A stretch of DNA of 64,000 nucleotides from Tigriopus japonicus (GCA_010645155.1 CM021320.1:481680-545679); one strand, 5' to 3'; shown: positions 24,847 to 36,504, counted from the stretch's first letter. The notes: generated by a model from the sequence alone, not told the origin. Numbers and translations: made by a program.

Positions 24847-27800
24847 AACTTGGAAGTGCCAGAACTTCCTCTTGAAGGAAAATGTTACGGAAGTGAATCT
24901 TGGGAGACCAAATCATATTCTTGAGGACCTAAACAATGTTCCACAAAAGAAGTACGATTGTCTTCCTCCTCTTCTTTCTCTTGTCATTCGGCTTTTGTGT
25001 TTCAACTTATCTTTAAGCTTCCTCAGCTATTAAACGAACTGACTGAGTCAAGACTTGAAATGAGATGTCGTGAAGAAAATTCGTTATAAAACTCAGACTT
25101 CTCAGAACTGTTTTGAACATTGGACTGGCAACTCAAGATGTGACTGCTTATTATAATCGTGCTACTACGCTACCTAGAGTGAGGGTGCGTTGCTTTGTCG
25201 AGTTCGACGTAACTTGAAAATGGTTTTTAATATTAGACGAGAACCTGGATTGTTTTCTCTTCGTGGAAACTGACATTATTCCGTCGCTTAAAAGTTCAAA
25301 CTCATCCACTTTCAAGGGCCAAACTCCATCTGGTAGGGGGAACTGAACTAGTTGTTTTTCTAATCTTTTATCTCCATAGTTAGACAGACGTGTTCCGATC
25401 TTACCTGGAAAGTGAACCAGCTCCACCGATAACCACCAGAGAGAAACGGTATGGTTTGGTTGTCCAAGAACATACAATAAGCATTGGCGATCCCATCCTT
25501 GATCTCTCCATGGGCAAAGAGGAGTGGGACACAGGTCATGACTGTGACGATCCACGTGACGGCAATCACCAATTTGCAATTGGTTTCGGTGCGCCAGGTC
25601 ATGGATTCGATGGGGAACACCACAGCCAGAAAGCGATCCAGGGACATGAACACCAATGTATAGATGCCCACATAGGCTGTTTGAATGATGAGAAACTGGA
25701 CCAATTTGCACCTGAAAGAATTGAAAAGGGAAACATAAAGAGATGGATTGATGCTTTGTGACTTTGTAATGGCCTGCGAAATGGCCACGAATAAGGGAAC
25801 TTGAAACTTTTCACAAAGGCACGCCTCTGGCTCAAGAGCATTGCAGTGACAATGGAGAGGAAAAAGTTTTTCCCCAATCTTTTCATCTGAAGCTCATTTG
25901 CTGGTAATGATCCTCGTTGGTCCATGTCCTATTCCCATCTAAACGAAAGTATCACGTTCGTTCAAGGCAAAAACGGGAAAGGCACGGTAAAAGTTTCCCT
26001 TTCAAGCTTTTCCTCTTTTTTCTCTGTATAAAATACGTTCCCAACCAACCAATGGGCCCCGAGGTCGTTGTTCACTTTGAGGTTCAGAAGATAGATGTCG
26101 CCTATTCTCAGACTGGGAAACAATTTTGAATAGATCCTGTGCCATTAAGGCACTTGAATGTTCCAGAAAAAGAACTGGCAATATTCGGGATGAGTTTGTT
26201 GGGAGGCGAATGTCGTTTTTCAATTTAGCAGATTGTTCCACGTTCCCAAATTCCAGACGTGTGCCAAAAAGGGCGACGGCTTCAAGATGGTATGAAAAAG
26301 GGAATGGAAATACGTAAGAGGGAAGTAAAAAGGGCGTCCAATAAATTGAACTAAACATGCTCTCGTTAGGCAAACACCAAGATTGAGTACTGGAGATTAA
26401 CCTTCTTTTGCTTGATCTTTTGTGTGACCAGGTAAATTCGATGGACATCTTATCATGATCCCGTGTTAACACGCATAGAAGAGACTGGTAGTTTTTTTAT
26501 CCAAACAAAAGCCTTTAGGTTCACATTCTTCCAAGAAATGCTTAGTCTAGGGTTTTCCCAAGTTGGTTCTAGATCCGGAATATTCATCTCAAGTGTCAAC
26601 ATATCAAAAACAAGAAAGAAACCCTATGGTCACGATTGGAACCCTTTGACTTTGGAAAAAAAGTGTTGTTCCCGCAATTCTCACCTAAAAACTTTGGTCA
26701 AAATGTCAAACGAGAGTTTCTTGGCCTTCTTGGCCGAAATGTATTCGTATCAATTGAACCACGAAGTCACATGCGCACATACAACTTGCTAAAAAAAGTT
26801 CTGAATGGGAAGGGCGGTGTTTGGGAACATCTTTCTTGTTCCGTGAAATCGACAAATGGCACACAAAGAAAAACTTGTCTCTGGCTCATTTCTCACACGC
26901 CATATTGGAACGGCACCCTGTAGATACTTTCTACGATGGAACCACCATGAGGCCCTCACAGATAGATTCTGTCATTTGATCCAACGCTTAGGGTTGTCCC
27001 CGCAACGTGCTAGCGATTCTGGTGATTGGGGGAAAATGTTGTACTCTGTTTGTACTCGGTTTTTTCTTCCAATAAGCTGTTGAGAGGACCAGTTTTTCCT
27101 TTTGGTGACTTGAGAGTATGTACCACAAGCATAAGACCCACTGAAGAAAAATTCAGGAATCTTGAAGGCTCGCATTCTATTCTAAGGTATTGCATTCCAT
27201 TGTGTGACAAGGTGAAGAGAAAGAATCCTGGAAATTGTAAACAAAGTGAAAAATGACCTCCATCTCCTTCTTCATTCATGCCTATGCCCCCTACCTCTCC
27301 GATGAGTAGCTTTGTTCGGGAAAAAAGGGAACAGTGTCACCCAGAGACTCTTACAAAGAGACCGACCACGAATAGTTTTCGTAGAGAAAATGTTTTCACA
27401 GGAAGTGCAAGCAAAAGCTTGTTCTTTAATAGGGAGTCAATTTTGGAGTTTAATGGAAGTCGAGCAGGATGTGAAAAAGTTGATGTGAATTGTTTTTAAG
27501 TAGCCTCGCCCCAAAAGTAAAGAAAATCTGAGTGGTTTTAAAAGCATTTCATCGTGTAACTTTATGAAGCGTATCGAACACGACGTAAACAGAACATACC
27601 GATTAGAAATTAATACTGGTTATTGAATCTCAAATGTAATATCAATAAACCAAGTTGTGAAAGCGAATCCATGGGATAGGAACTGAATAGGTCGCCAAGG
27701 AGACAAGGAAGGTCATGGAAACAGATATTTTATGTAATGAAACCCCGAGATTGTTTCAGATGTCGTTGCTTGATCTCCAATTCGAGAGGAGAGAGTCAAA

Positions 27801-30800
27801 CAGCTAAAATTGGTTCAAACTTTGACATTGTTTACAACAGGGTCTTTTAGGTCACCTAAGCAAGTCTACGCAAAAACAGATTTAACAAACTCGGTATTTT
27901 TGTATTTTTGTCGAAGGGAAGTTTCAAACCGGCCAGCCCAGAGAGAAAATGTGGTAATTGTGAACAGAGTCACGTCTCCCCTAAAATTTCTTAATGGCAA
28001 AATGGAAAGAACCAAGTTCGTTAGAAACAACTGTCTTTTTGGTAATGCTAACATTATTGCTTGTAGGGATGATGGAAAAATTGATACCTCTTTACTGACG
28101 GGATTTTAAATAGGAAGTAAAAAACTTGGAACATTGCACAAATGCAACTTTGCCTCATTTCCTCCGGCTTAGAATTCTCAAGATTCTTGTTATTTTGTAG
28201 TCTCTAGTGGAAAAATAGGAACCATTTCCATAAGCAATGAACGTACTAGGAACATTTTTGTTGATAGTTTCTATTAAATCTATTGTTCTGCTTCAACTCC
28301 ATGAAACATACAGAGGATGTAATAGTATACCCTGTCCATATTTATCTTGTATAGTATTCGGTTAGAAGCACGTTTCTTGTACTGATGTGTTTCGAGTTGG
28401 ATTTTGGGCAGAGTTTTGCCATTTTGGTTTTTAGGGTCAAAAATCTGACCACAACTAAACTTTTCAACAGGCAATAGACCTTATCTGCCATAAAATATGG
28501 CGATACTGCCAACTCGAAATCCATTTTTTAGAACTATGGATGGAACTCGAAATCGTACTAGTTCGAGGGTTGCCAAATTGGTCTCTGTTTAGGTCTTTTC
28601 AAAAAGTTCTATACAACCTGCCCTTTTTAACAGCGATATACTTCCACGTCAAAAATGGCAGCACTCCTGATTCGAAACACATCACTAGTTTTTTGGACTT
28701 GATTTGAATGTTTACACAAGTTCAATTTATTTGCATGAATGGACACTTGATGTTATGACATTGTTGTTTCCAGGGGTGTTCATGTTTTTGAAATTTGAAT
28801 ACTTGACTTGAAATTCTCAGCATGCATTAATCTAATCAAGAGCACATACTCTACCTCTAAAAAGTGCATTCGCATATTTGACTTTGGTTTAAAATCATTC
28901 ATCCAAAGCACTGAATTGCACCAACCATAATAGACTTGTTTTGATCATCATTTTCTTGCATAAAACCACTCAGTCAGAAGAGAACAGCATACAAATTTGA
29001 CAAGATATTCAGCTGATTCCTGAATATTGCAGGTCCCGTTTTAATGAAGGGGAAATCCATGAAATTCTTATTTCTGCGGTGATGGATGACAATAACTTAT
29101 TTTTAGGTTTGCCAGTTTGTTTAGGTGTGTCTAAGCTCATGAGAGACTGCTGGTGCCTCTGAAATTATTGGTGGATAATATATGGTGGAGATAGGGGGTT
29201 TCATCGCCACGACTTATTAGCATGCGACTTCTTAGAACGGTAATTAATCTCTTTTTGTGCACTTGTTTGCCCAATAAAAATAAAATAGAATAAAATGTAA
29301 TATTCTTTGGAATTAGTTTCATTACAAAGATTTATGCAATCATTTTGTGGCAATGTAAAATTAAATTAATTTGGAGATAGTGCATTAAGACAAAATTGTC
29401 CATTCAAGATTGGGAAGTAGGCTTTCCGTTGATAAGTTATATCGTTCCAGAATGGACATCATATTTAGCAATCGTGGAACAAGAAAATTGTGTTGTAACG
29501 GACAATTTCATATGATAACTTTTTGGAACTAAAAGTCAACCCGGTGTTTAGAATTGGCGCTAAAAGTTCGCGCTCTAAGAAAAACAGGCGCTAAAAGTTC
29601 GCTTCTCTAAAATTTCGGCGACGAGAGTTTGCGGTGTAAAACGACGCGCGCTAAAAAGTGGTAGCACCGTTTACTGGTGCAAACATCTGCTCAAGATCAC
29701 ATTACCAAAAAATTGGAGGGCTCACTTGGAGGAAGCCTCTAATCTTTCCAATGATTCACTTGCGCTACGTTCTCCGTTTCTCCTAGGTTGGGAGTTTCCT
29801 ATCAGTAGAGAAGACTTTGCCTGAACTTAGTTATTGCCCCCAAGTAAAACACATATCTAGGGACTCTATCACTATCGCGTCTCGGGAGTGAATAGGCGTT
29901 TCCGTTTTGCCCCTCCCATTGTAAATTAACTAAAGATTACACGGCGAGCTTGGCCTTTCTTTTCCATGAACTATCAAACTTCCAATGTTCTATTCCTCGT
30001 GGATCTCGTGGTTCTCTATTTTGGTTCTCCAAAGGGTGTTCAAAGGATGAATGTTCGGTAAGTTAAGGCGGTGAGGTCATGAGCTTTTTGTGAACAATGG
30101 CTTCTAAGATCCACTCGTCTAAATTAGGTAGTATGACAAGAGTAAGTACCTCATGGAACATGATGGATTTTTGGGGAGCTTCCTACCTCTAGGCTAAAGT
30201 GGCTAAAAACATGCTTCTGCCCTGTAACTTTTGGGACATTTTTCGCAAGAATCATCATTGATTGCGACACAGATACTTTTCCAAACAAGATGTTTTTTCG
30301 AAGCAAGTGATTAGCTGGAATGTGAGCTGACCTTTTCGTTTGATTTTGTCAATGCCCATCTAAACACTACTGATGCAACCAAATTGGCCATTTATTTGTT
30401 TGTTTGTATATCTATTTTGGTTTTGAAAATATATTTTTCTTTTGGGGTTTTATCATTTCCAAATAAAAACAGAGTTGCCGTCATGATTTGTCATGATTTG
30501 TAAAAGCGAGTGTCTGATGATCATTTTCGTCACAATAATTAACGTTATTGAAAGGATTTATTAGTCTATTAAGTAAATTCCACACAACGATGGAGACTCG
30601 ATCCTCGAGTCTTGACGGGGCTTTTTATTATTTTTTTTTGGTTTCAAGAAAAGCATTTCCAAAAAGTTCAAGTTTGAAGGCAATGAAGGCCAAGTGTCGC
30701 ATATCTACTGCATCAATCGGTTAATGTTGGATAATGAAGCATAAGATTGATGTTATTAGGGGTCGGCCGAAGCAAATGAATACTTCCCAATTTGTATCAA

Positions 30801-33800
30801 AATGAAATAATGCGGCAAGGGCGTCAAATCTGTCACTATATCATTAGTCTAGATAAGAAATAACCTGATTTCTTCCATTGGGTCATTCGACATGTCAGAG
30901 CCCTTGGGAATTTTGGTAAGTCGGTTTGGCATCTTCAACTTTGCGTTCAGAAACGGTCCTCAGATCAAAGGAACCATTGATGTCATCAATCTCAAGCTCT
31001 TTGACTAACACCCCACATGGAATTTGTTGGGTGCTTTTGCAATCATTCGTGTGTGGGGCCTCGATGATATGGGATATTGGAGCTCGCAGTTCTTCTCAAA
31101 GGTAATTTTTGACTTTGTAATTTCCAACGCTCGAAGGTTTGGTTTCGTGGTTTCGAGAGTTACTATTTGGTCTGTAAAGGTAACTTGATGAGCGCAGTTT
31201 TAACAAGAACAAGTCTTAAAACGTTGAGTGCGCTTTCAGGCATAACGTACAAAAGTAACTTATGTACTGAGTGGGGAAAATCGAATTTGGTTTGAATTTA
31301 AACAAGTTCAATACAAAGAAAAAGAAAAAAAACGACCCTGAAAATGGCATGCAAATTATTTTGCTCGTGCTCAGAGCTAGTAAAGTTGCAGGCTAAAAAA
31401 AGTTGTAAAACAATAGACCAGAAGTTTAAGTCTTAAAAAAGGCATCAAACATCGTTCATTTTTCAACAATGTACGTAGAAAAGTCTTTATTGTCCAAGTT
31501 GTCTTTGACGTTTTTCGGATATTTTAGTCTTTTATTTGTCAGTAACTGTCAAATACGAGATCATTCGCTTCCAATTACTTTTTTTATTTCTGTGCCAATG
31601 TCGGGCAGACTTAATCATCTAATTGATCAATTTTGCAAAATATAGCGAGCAAAACACAGTCAAATTGTTGGAGTTAATGGATGTGTAATAAAACCAAGCC
31701 TGCTTTTGAATGCATTTAGATCACCTTAATGCGTCTTTAACGAACGTGAATTGTTAATATAAGTTTTGAAGGCTCACTTGAAACTTTTGGCGATTGATTG
31801 AAGGACTTCTGAACGTGCTCACTCAACATTCTGTTTCTTGTTCCCAAGACGTTTTTGCTACCTTCTTACCGAGATTATTTTTATCAGAGCCTTTCGTCAG
31901 CATAGGCCTGTCTAACCATTGGTGTGGTCCCTTTTTTTGGATAGAAATAGAAGTTTGGAGAGGTTGGTTCCAATCGAAAGAGGACGACTACCTTTAGGCT
32001 TACAGTGGACTTTTACGAAATGCCTTTGAAGATTCCACTTTCTCTCTTTTGACATTAGCAAGGTTTTCCAATTTCGATCAAGTGCGCAAGAGAAGTTCTT
32101 ATCTTGTCGTTCAATCGGGCACAATATCAAAGTCCACTCGTTCGGGGTTTGGCCAGATGCACCACGTCGAAACATTTGTTCCATGGGCTGCATTGGATCA
32201 AGTTCCCATTCCAAAGACCCCGAAGTAAAGAAATGATCTAACCTCTCCATTCTGAAGGCACCTAATGTGCCCCCTCGATTGTATTGTAGCACGTTGAAAA
32301 GGGGCCCTCTTGTCAACGATCGGTGATGATAAACGAGGTGTATGAGGCTACAAATTATTTTGTCATCCGCTCGAGCCAAAATCAAGTGAACGAAAGCACG
32401 TCTGATTCTCGGAAAGAAACGTGGAGCTCGAAAACGCGGAATACATACAGTTTGGTCGTTCGTCCTTCAGCTTCCATCATGTAAAGTAATCACGCTGAAT
32501 GCATTGAAAGTTTTGCCGTTTTGGGTGCTTCCATTCCTGATGGAACAGGAGAAGGGAACGAATGAAGGCCGACCAAGGCCTTGACTTTTTCCTCTGTTTC
32601 GCATTCATCCTCAAGATCCTTTTTTTAGCCCAATGTCTTTCTCCGTGACATTTTCGAATAAATGTCGCCATAATTGATGTACTTTTTCGCCTTGAACCAT
32701 AAGAAACTGCATTGAATGGAGAATGCAACCCTATCAAAATGAGCCAACGACTATCATCATTCTCACTCGTTCAAATGGGCTCAGACAAATTTGAGCACTT
32801 CTGCGTTGGAGAAGGTGCAAGCAATGCTTTCGATGCTTTTTTTATGTTGTACTTGTTTTCAAGCATTTGACAAAAGACGAGCTCAGCTCGTCATTCATCG
32901 CGTGTGTCATTGATATATGCACAAGATTGGACCTAGTATACGTACACTACATACACCGAATGTACATACACATGTTCCTCTCTTCAAAAAACGTGTCACG
33001 GAAAGAAGAAATACATCACATGAACAGGCATCAGGGTGAAGAAAAAAACTGCTTTGGAAGGAAGTGGTGCAGTTTCAAGGAACAATATTGGTATTTACAA
33101 ATATGTGGGCACTAGTTTCCTCCTCGAAAAGAGGCTTAAAATGCACTCTTTGGGAGTGCATCTTTGAGCATGAAGCTTCTGGGTAACTCTTCAAAGTCGA
33201 GTTCGGGACCTCATTGAAACTTCGTCCGAAGTCAAGCTGAAAACCCTTTGATAGGACTTTCAATTAAAACTGGAAGTTTATTGCCTGCCTGGCAGGGATC
33301 AGTTCCATTTCTGTGCCATTTTTTAAAGACAAAGAGAATCTGATAGGTCTCCGACGTTTCAGATTCCAATGGGATGAAAGGCTCTCTCAAGGGGGATATC
33401 TCAATGTCAGGAAGAGCGGAAAAAACCATCTAACTTGGAATCGCTTGAACTTGGGGCTCGTAAAAAGACCTCCTGAATGGCACTTCATCGTGGGATCTTT
33501 TGGCCTCTTTCTCAACTTGAAATATGACAGTCTTGCCGACGACCTAAATTCCATATTAGGCCCGGATAATCATGCCTTACTTACTCGTTACCGAAAGAGA
33601 AGTACCATGGTCGAGATTTGTCAACGGTTAGTTTGCTCTTCGAGAGTCGACCCTACTCTTGTCGTCACTCTTCTTGAGGACCGATTCAATGACTTGGAAC
33701 CAGTCATACCGGAAGAGCAAATCCATGTTCCTTCCAAATGGAGATTCTCGTTCAATATGACCTTTAATGATATTCATGATAACTGCCAAGTGAGCCTTCA

Positions 33801-35155
33801 GGCTAGCCACCAGAAACGATTGCATTTGAGGCAAATTCGGCGAAGAGAGAATTGTCCTCATGCATCACCTTGATCCCATCAAGACTTTTTGGATGATTGG
33901 GATCAAAATGGAACGCATATTCATAATGCCTTTTGGCAGAGTTTAAAATGAGCTTCCAGAGCCCAAGTTTTCCGTCAAAAATGGGGACTGTGTTCCTCAC
34001 GACTGCAGTTTTTATGGATAGATGAGCGGAGATTGCGCTTGAGATGCTCGACGAGTCATTATTTGAACTCGAAAAGTCAGGTAGAAACAGCTTGACTTGG
34101 AACACAAAAGAAAAGTGGAAGAACAGCAGACGTCATGATTTACGGTAGGACTTTTTTTAACCAGGAATCTTGCCTAGGCCTCACTCCTTGGGCCTGAAGT
34201 AATTCATTATTCTTGCTCCCTCCCTCCTCCTTCCCATTCTCCGCTCGTCAGCTCAGTGAACTCCTTTGTTGATTCATTTCACGTTTCTGTTTTGGAGAGA
34301 GAAAAATGTCACCGTCAATCCTCGCGTGAGGAACAAATGAATTCTTTCATCGAGCTTCTGGCATTGAAGGGCACAAACGCACAATCAAAGAATCCCCCTC
34401 CATCGATCTAAATGTACATTCCCACTCCATGATAATCCTGGATAACGAGACGTAATTGAAATCTGGCCTTTCTCTCTCTGGAGAGAGAGAGAGAAAGAAG
34501 GAAGCACTTGCGCCTCAACGAACAAAAGGGGCCCTTTTCAAAGGCCACTCATTCTCAATCTTGCTCTCCCTGACTCACTCGTTAAACCTTCGTCCTTGCA
34601 AAAATTACGACCTACCAGGATGTTTCAATTGCTCCTTGACCATTTTTTCCACTAATGACCTTTTCTCTTCGAGAACCTTTGCTAACTGCCGACCCTTGAA
34701 TGAATAAAGTGCAAACCCCGAAGCTAATCCCGAGAATGGATGTTTCAATCGTTCATCATCAGGATCATTATTACCATTATCATTACCATCATGATCATCA
34801 TTGCTTACCAAATATCTCCAAAGGGAAAGCTGTGTGGTAGGGCGTATCCTGTGGCGGTGAAGGGCACGCAAAACACGATGAAAAGTAAGTCTGCCACGGC
34901 CAAATTCAAAATAAGAAGGTTCGTGGTGTTCCTCATTTGCTTGTTAAAGGTCACCACCAAAACCACGAGCAAATTGCCAAAGAAACCCACCAAAATGACG
35001 ACAGAGAAGAATATGGGAGCGATGATCGAGACCATTTGTTCCAAGTCCGCTGTACTGGCAGCCATGGCTGCTGCCAACTTCTCATCCTCCAAAGAAGACA
35101 GGTAATCATCCACAGAGTCATTCGAGAACGACGACAAGTAACTCGAATTGGCCAT
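18066..35155 (-). CDS. AstA-R: Allatostatin A receptor-like neuropeptide GPCR (whole gene, 3 coding exons, 432 aa)
   Basis: Class A G protein-coupled receptor of the plasma membrane, expected to bind FGLamide (allatostatin A) peptides. Coding exons are 35155-34809, 25711-25405 and 18710-18066, joined by GT-AG introns in phases 2 and 0 to give 432 residues and a TAG stop. Visible hallmarks: N-glycosylation sites near N3 and N12; GN at 60-61 in TM1; LAVADLL with D89 in TM2; FCVPFTATGYALP leading to FGDIWC; C117, which can pair with C195 of loop 2; LDRFLAV in TM3 with DRF instead of DRY; N200-Q-T in loop 2; SWLP at 278-281 in TM6; NPILY at 318-322 in TM7. The cytoplasmic tail is Pro/Lys/Thr-rich with C339 as a possible lipidation site. 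The TM2/loop1/TM3 block is the arthropod AstA receptor pattern, related to galanin receptors. The start ATG has A at -3 and an in-frame TGA seven codons upstream. Additional 5' UTR exons cannot be excluded. Confidence 0.93.
21630..21871. mobile_element. Foldback MITE copy 1 (242 bp), TA-flanked, in receptor intron 2
   Basis: Almost the whole element is one inverted repeat: arms of about 116 bp, loop of about 8 bases. The outer sequence is GGTGGGTTGTTGAGGTAG on one side and its near-exact inverse on the other. TA dinucleotides flank both ends, as expected for Tc1/mariner-type insertion. It shares its outer arms and the GAAGCATATCTAGAAGCA block with the copy at 50986-51130. No coding capacity. 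Confidence 0.8.
21930..22090 (-). other. Stretch with bacterial-like codon usage inside receptor intron 2
   Basis: On the minus strand the frame reads LRGMIPVKVIWQWYNNLTEK, then LRPPHGDASFAVYDDACNLI, with codons such as CTG, CGT, CCG, GCG and GGT that look enterobacterial rather than like the two certain genes here. It has no ATG start, is truncated, and lies about 60 bp beyond the foldback MITE. Origin (contamination, chimeric join or transfer) is undecided; I could not name the protein. Confidence 0.35.
24748..24846 (+). repeat. (GTA)33 microsatellite in receptor intron 2
   Basis: 33 uninterrupted GTA units. Homopolymeric Val or Leu frames across it are artefacts of the repeat. Confidence 0.97.
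25405..25711 (-). CDS. AstA-R: AstA receptor coding exon 2 (TM3, TM4, extracellular loop 2)
   Basis: 307 bases encoding residues 117-218. The acceptor TTCTTTCAG|G and donor TTCCAG|GTAAGA are both consensus. The exon holds the conserved Cys at the top of TM3, the LDRFLAV motif, TM4 with its Trp, and loop 2 with C195 and an N-Q-T sequon. It ends in phase 0 after Gln218 in WSWFTFQ at the start of TM5. Confidence 0.93.
28380..28687 (-). mobile_element. hAT-type MITE, copy B (308 bp), in receptor intron 1
   Basis: Termini are TACTGATGTGTTTCGAG and its inverse TTCGAAACACATCACTA; the flanking 8-mers GTTTCTTG (28372-28379) and GTTTTTTG (28688-28695) differ at one base. The reverse complement aligns along almost the full length with copy A, with small indels near the middle. 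Confidence 0.82.
29525..29665 (+). repeat. Degenerate tandem repeat, about 30-31 bp x 4.5
   Basis: GGCGCTAAAAGTTCGC-type units start near 29556, 29587, 29617 and 29646, with a more diverged unit near 29525. The stretch is GC-rich relative to the surrounding intron 1. No element boundaries were found. Confidence 0.7.
33803..34093 (-). CDS. Possible terminal exon inside receptor intron 1, same strand, unknown
   Basis: On the minus strand CTTCCACTTTTCTTTTGTGTTCCAAG resembles a good acceptor, and the following 291 bases are open to TAG. The product has a Ser/Asn-rich start (DFSSSNNDSSSISSA) and a mixed segment with FDGKLGLWKLILNSAKRHYE. It lies within intron 1 of the AstA receptor but does not resemble receptor sequence, so it could be a nested gene, an alternative last exon or chance. 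A long plus-strand open frame (33313-33873) overlaps its end. Confidence 0.2.
   Translation of the reverse strand, partial: KLFLPDFSSSNNDSSSISSAISAHLSIKTAVVRNTVPIFDGKLGLWKLILNSAKRHYEYAFHFDPNHPKSLDGIKVMHEDNSLFAEFASNAIVSGG
34468..34497. repeat. CT/GA palindrome in receptor intron 1
   Basis: CTTTCTCTCTCT followed by a GA run forms a short hairpin; GAGA-type sequence about 310 bp inside intron 1 from the exon 1 donor. Confidence 0.5.
34809..35155 (-). CDS. AstA-R: AstA receptor coding exon 1 (N-terminus, TM1, TM2)
   Basis: Encodes residues 1-115 and two bases of codon 116: a short acidic extracellular N-terminus, TM1 (about 42-70), the first cytoplasmic loop (NKQMRNTTNL) and TM2. The donor is TG|GTAAGC, leaving phase 2; the first base of exon 2 completes a Trp codon and reads on as WCKLVQ, exactly the family pattern at the top of TM3. 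An ATC/ATT-rich low-complexity run lies just inside the intron. Confidence 0.93.
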
Positions 35156-36017
35156 CTTGTCTCGAAAATAAGCTCACTTCAAGACACACGTACGTATGCA
35201 GTAGGTACAGATCTTGGCTTTTTTGATGACGATGATGGCTAAATCGGATTATGGTGGAAGAGAAGAAATGAATAGGTAGCTTGCTTTGAGTATGTTGTGG
35301 CTTGGCCTTGATGTAATAAGCTTGGCAATGTGAATCGATCGAGACTTGACGTACATGCACAATGCTCGATTTGCGTTTTATCTTTGCTTCAATGGAGTGG
35401 ATCAAAAGTGCCGACAGAATCGGCCATCTTTTTCACTTTCTCTCATGTTTGTTTGGTATGCGAGACGAGACATCCGATGGATTAGCCAGGCCTAAAGATT
35501 CGTTTGAATTTTGCTCTCGTCTTTGAGGCCCCCGAATCGAATAGCAACTTGGAGAGCCTGATAGGAAATGAATGGATCGTTCAATGGAGGAAGGAAGCTC
35601 CTTCCAAATTGTCTGCGGGTCACCAAAGGGGGGATACAAATTGGTTTTCGTTTGATGGATGAGTCTATCCGAGGAGTTCGTTCCTCTGGCTTTTCGCTCT
35701 CGCTGAAAGGGCCTTTAAGCCTTAGGCTCGATCACTTTTCGGCTCATCTCCATTGTGGTTTTTGCTTGAGGTCGGCCTTTTGACTCCTTGGGGCATCCAA
35801 ATCCAAGTGAAATTGTTCGACAACTTGGTAATGAATGGTGAGAACACCGGAGACACATCTTTCAGACTCACGATTCTAGTGTGATGCATGACACAGTTCC
35901 ACTTTCCAAGTTCCACACACACTCACTTTGGGATAGGATCAAATGAAGCTAGTCGAGGGTTGCAACTCTCTCGGGGACAATAAAGATCACTGAGGAGGAC
36001 CTTGGTTAGTTTCCGTC

Positions 36018-36023
36018 TTTATT
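36018..36023 (-). terminator. Candidate AATAAA signal for the minus-strand exon ending at 36248
   Basis: AATAAA on the minus strand about 230 bases past the TAG. It overlaps the intron/acceptor region of the opposing plus-strand exon candidate. Confidence 0.3.
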
Positions 36024-36049
36024 GTGTCCTCGTTTAATGTCTTTGACAG

Positions 36050-36209
36050 GTCAGGAGGCACAGAGATGTTGCGTTTGGAACACGCGAGAAAGCCAACCAA
36101 TTGGGAACCGCCGCCGAGTCCAAGTCCAGCCAACAATGAGATCAGCAATGAAGACCTTTTTCACGATCCCATGAAGACCAGAACACCAAAGAGAAGAAAG
36201 AAAATCTGA
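36050..36209 (+). CDS. Candidate terminal exon of an unidentified plus-strand gene
   Basis: A long pyrimidine-rich tract ends in TGTCTTTGACAG at 36049, and the following 160 bases are open (phase 2 entry) to TGA. The peptide begins SGGTEMLRLEHARKPTNWEP, has a Pro/Ser run (PPPSPSP) and ends in a basic KTRTPKRRKKI tail resembling a nuclear localisation signal. Codon use is coding-like. I could not find the preceding exon; it should lie between the receptor start (35155) and this acceptor. A plus-strand AATAAA occurs near 36518. It faces the minus-strand candidate exon at 36248-36504 tail to tail. Family unknown. Confidence 0.35.
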
Positions 36210-36247
36210 GGACACTCTTGATTTATCTGCTTCAGGAGATCTCTCTT

Positions 36248-36504
36248 CTAATGGCCAAAACAACTGCAGGATCGTTCGTTTGCCGCTCGGAAAGTGAGTC
36301 CACGAGCGAGAAGGATGTTGCGCCCCATAAAAGACCGTGAAGACCAGTTAGGCTTTTCCACTTGAGCTTCAACCGGGAACAGGAAACGGTAGAAGACGTT
36401 GGAATGCCCTCTCACTGTTTGCACAGGTTTCTTAGGGTAGGTAACTTGATATTGGATCTTCAGTGGTCCACTGGTCCAATGTTCTGCAGTGTTCGTTCGC
36501 TTGC
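36248..36504 (-). CDS. Candidate terminal exon of an unidentified minus-strand gene
   Basis: On the minus strand TTTATTTCCTTTCGATCCAG is a strong acceptor ending at 36505; the next 257 bases are open (two bases complete a split codon) to TAG at 36248. The 84-residue stretch includes LKIQYQVTYPKKPVQTVRGH, VFYRFLFPVEAQVEKPNW and ends SCSCFGH. Third positions favour G/C, as in the two certain genes. A minus-strand AATAAA lies at 36023-36018, about 230 bases past the stop. Upstream exons, at higher coordinates, were not identified and no family is recognised. Confidence 0.35.

Larger units (their letters stand above)
18711..25404 (-). other. AstA receptor intron 2
   Basis: About 6.7 kb, phase 0, GTAAGA donor and GCAG acceptor. 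It contains a TA-flanked foldback MITE (21630-21871), a stretch with bacterial-like codon use (about 21930-22090) and a (GTA)33 microsatellite (24748-24846). No nested gene was recognised. Confidence 0.85.
25712..34808 (-). other. AstA receptor intron 1
   Basis: About 9.1 kb, phase 2, GTAAGC donor and CAG acceptor. It contains a hAT copy (28380-28687), a degenerate tandem repeat (29525-29665), a CT/GA palindrome (34468-34497), an ATC/ATT-rich run (about 34745-34802), and open frames at 31.9-32.4 and 33.3-34.1 kb that I could not assign. The rest is AT-rich with no recognised feature. Confidence 0.85.

Noticed and set aside
24662..24924. Open frames of poly-Leu (minus) and poly-Val (plus)
   Set aside because: Produced by the (GTA)33 microsatellite.
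25390..25761. Plus-strand and other-frame open readings over the receptor exon 2
   Set aside because: Shadows of the receptor coding sequence on the opposite strand or in other frames.
31912..32385. 158-codon minus-strand frame with a K-WNLQRHF-K-H stretch resembling a degenerate zinc finger
   Set aside because: The paired cysteines of a finger are not present and no exon structure could be built.
33313..33873. 187-codon plus-strand frame in receptor intron 1
   Set aside because: Starts at GTG, no recognised domain and no clear splice context; coding-like codon use keeps it only as a curiosity.
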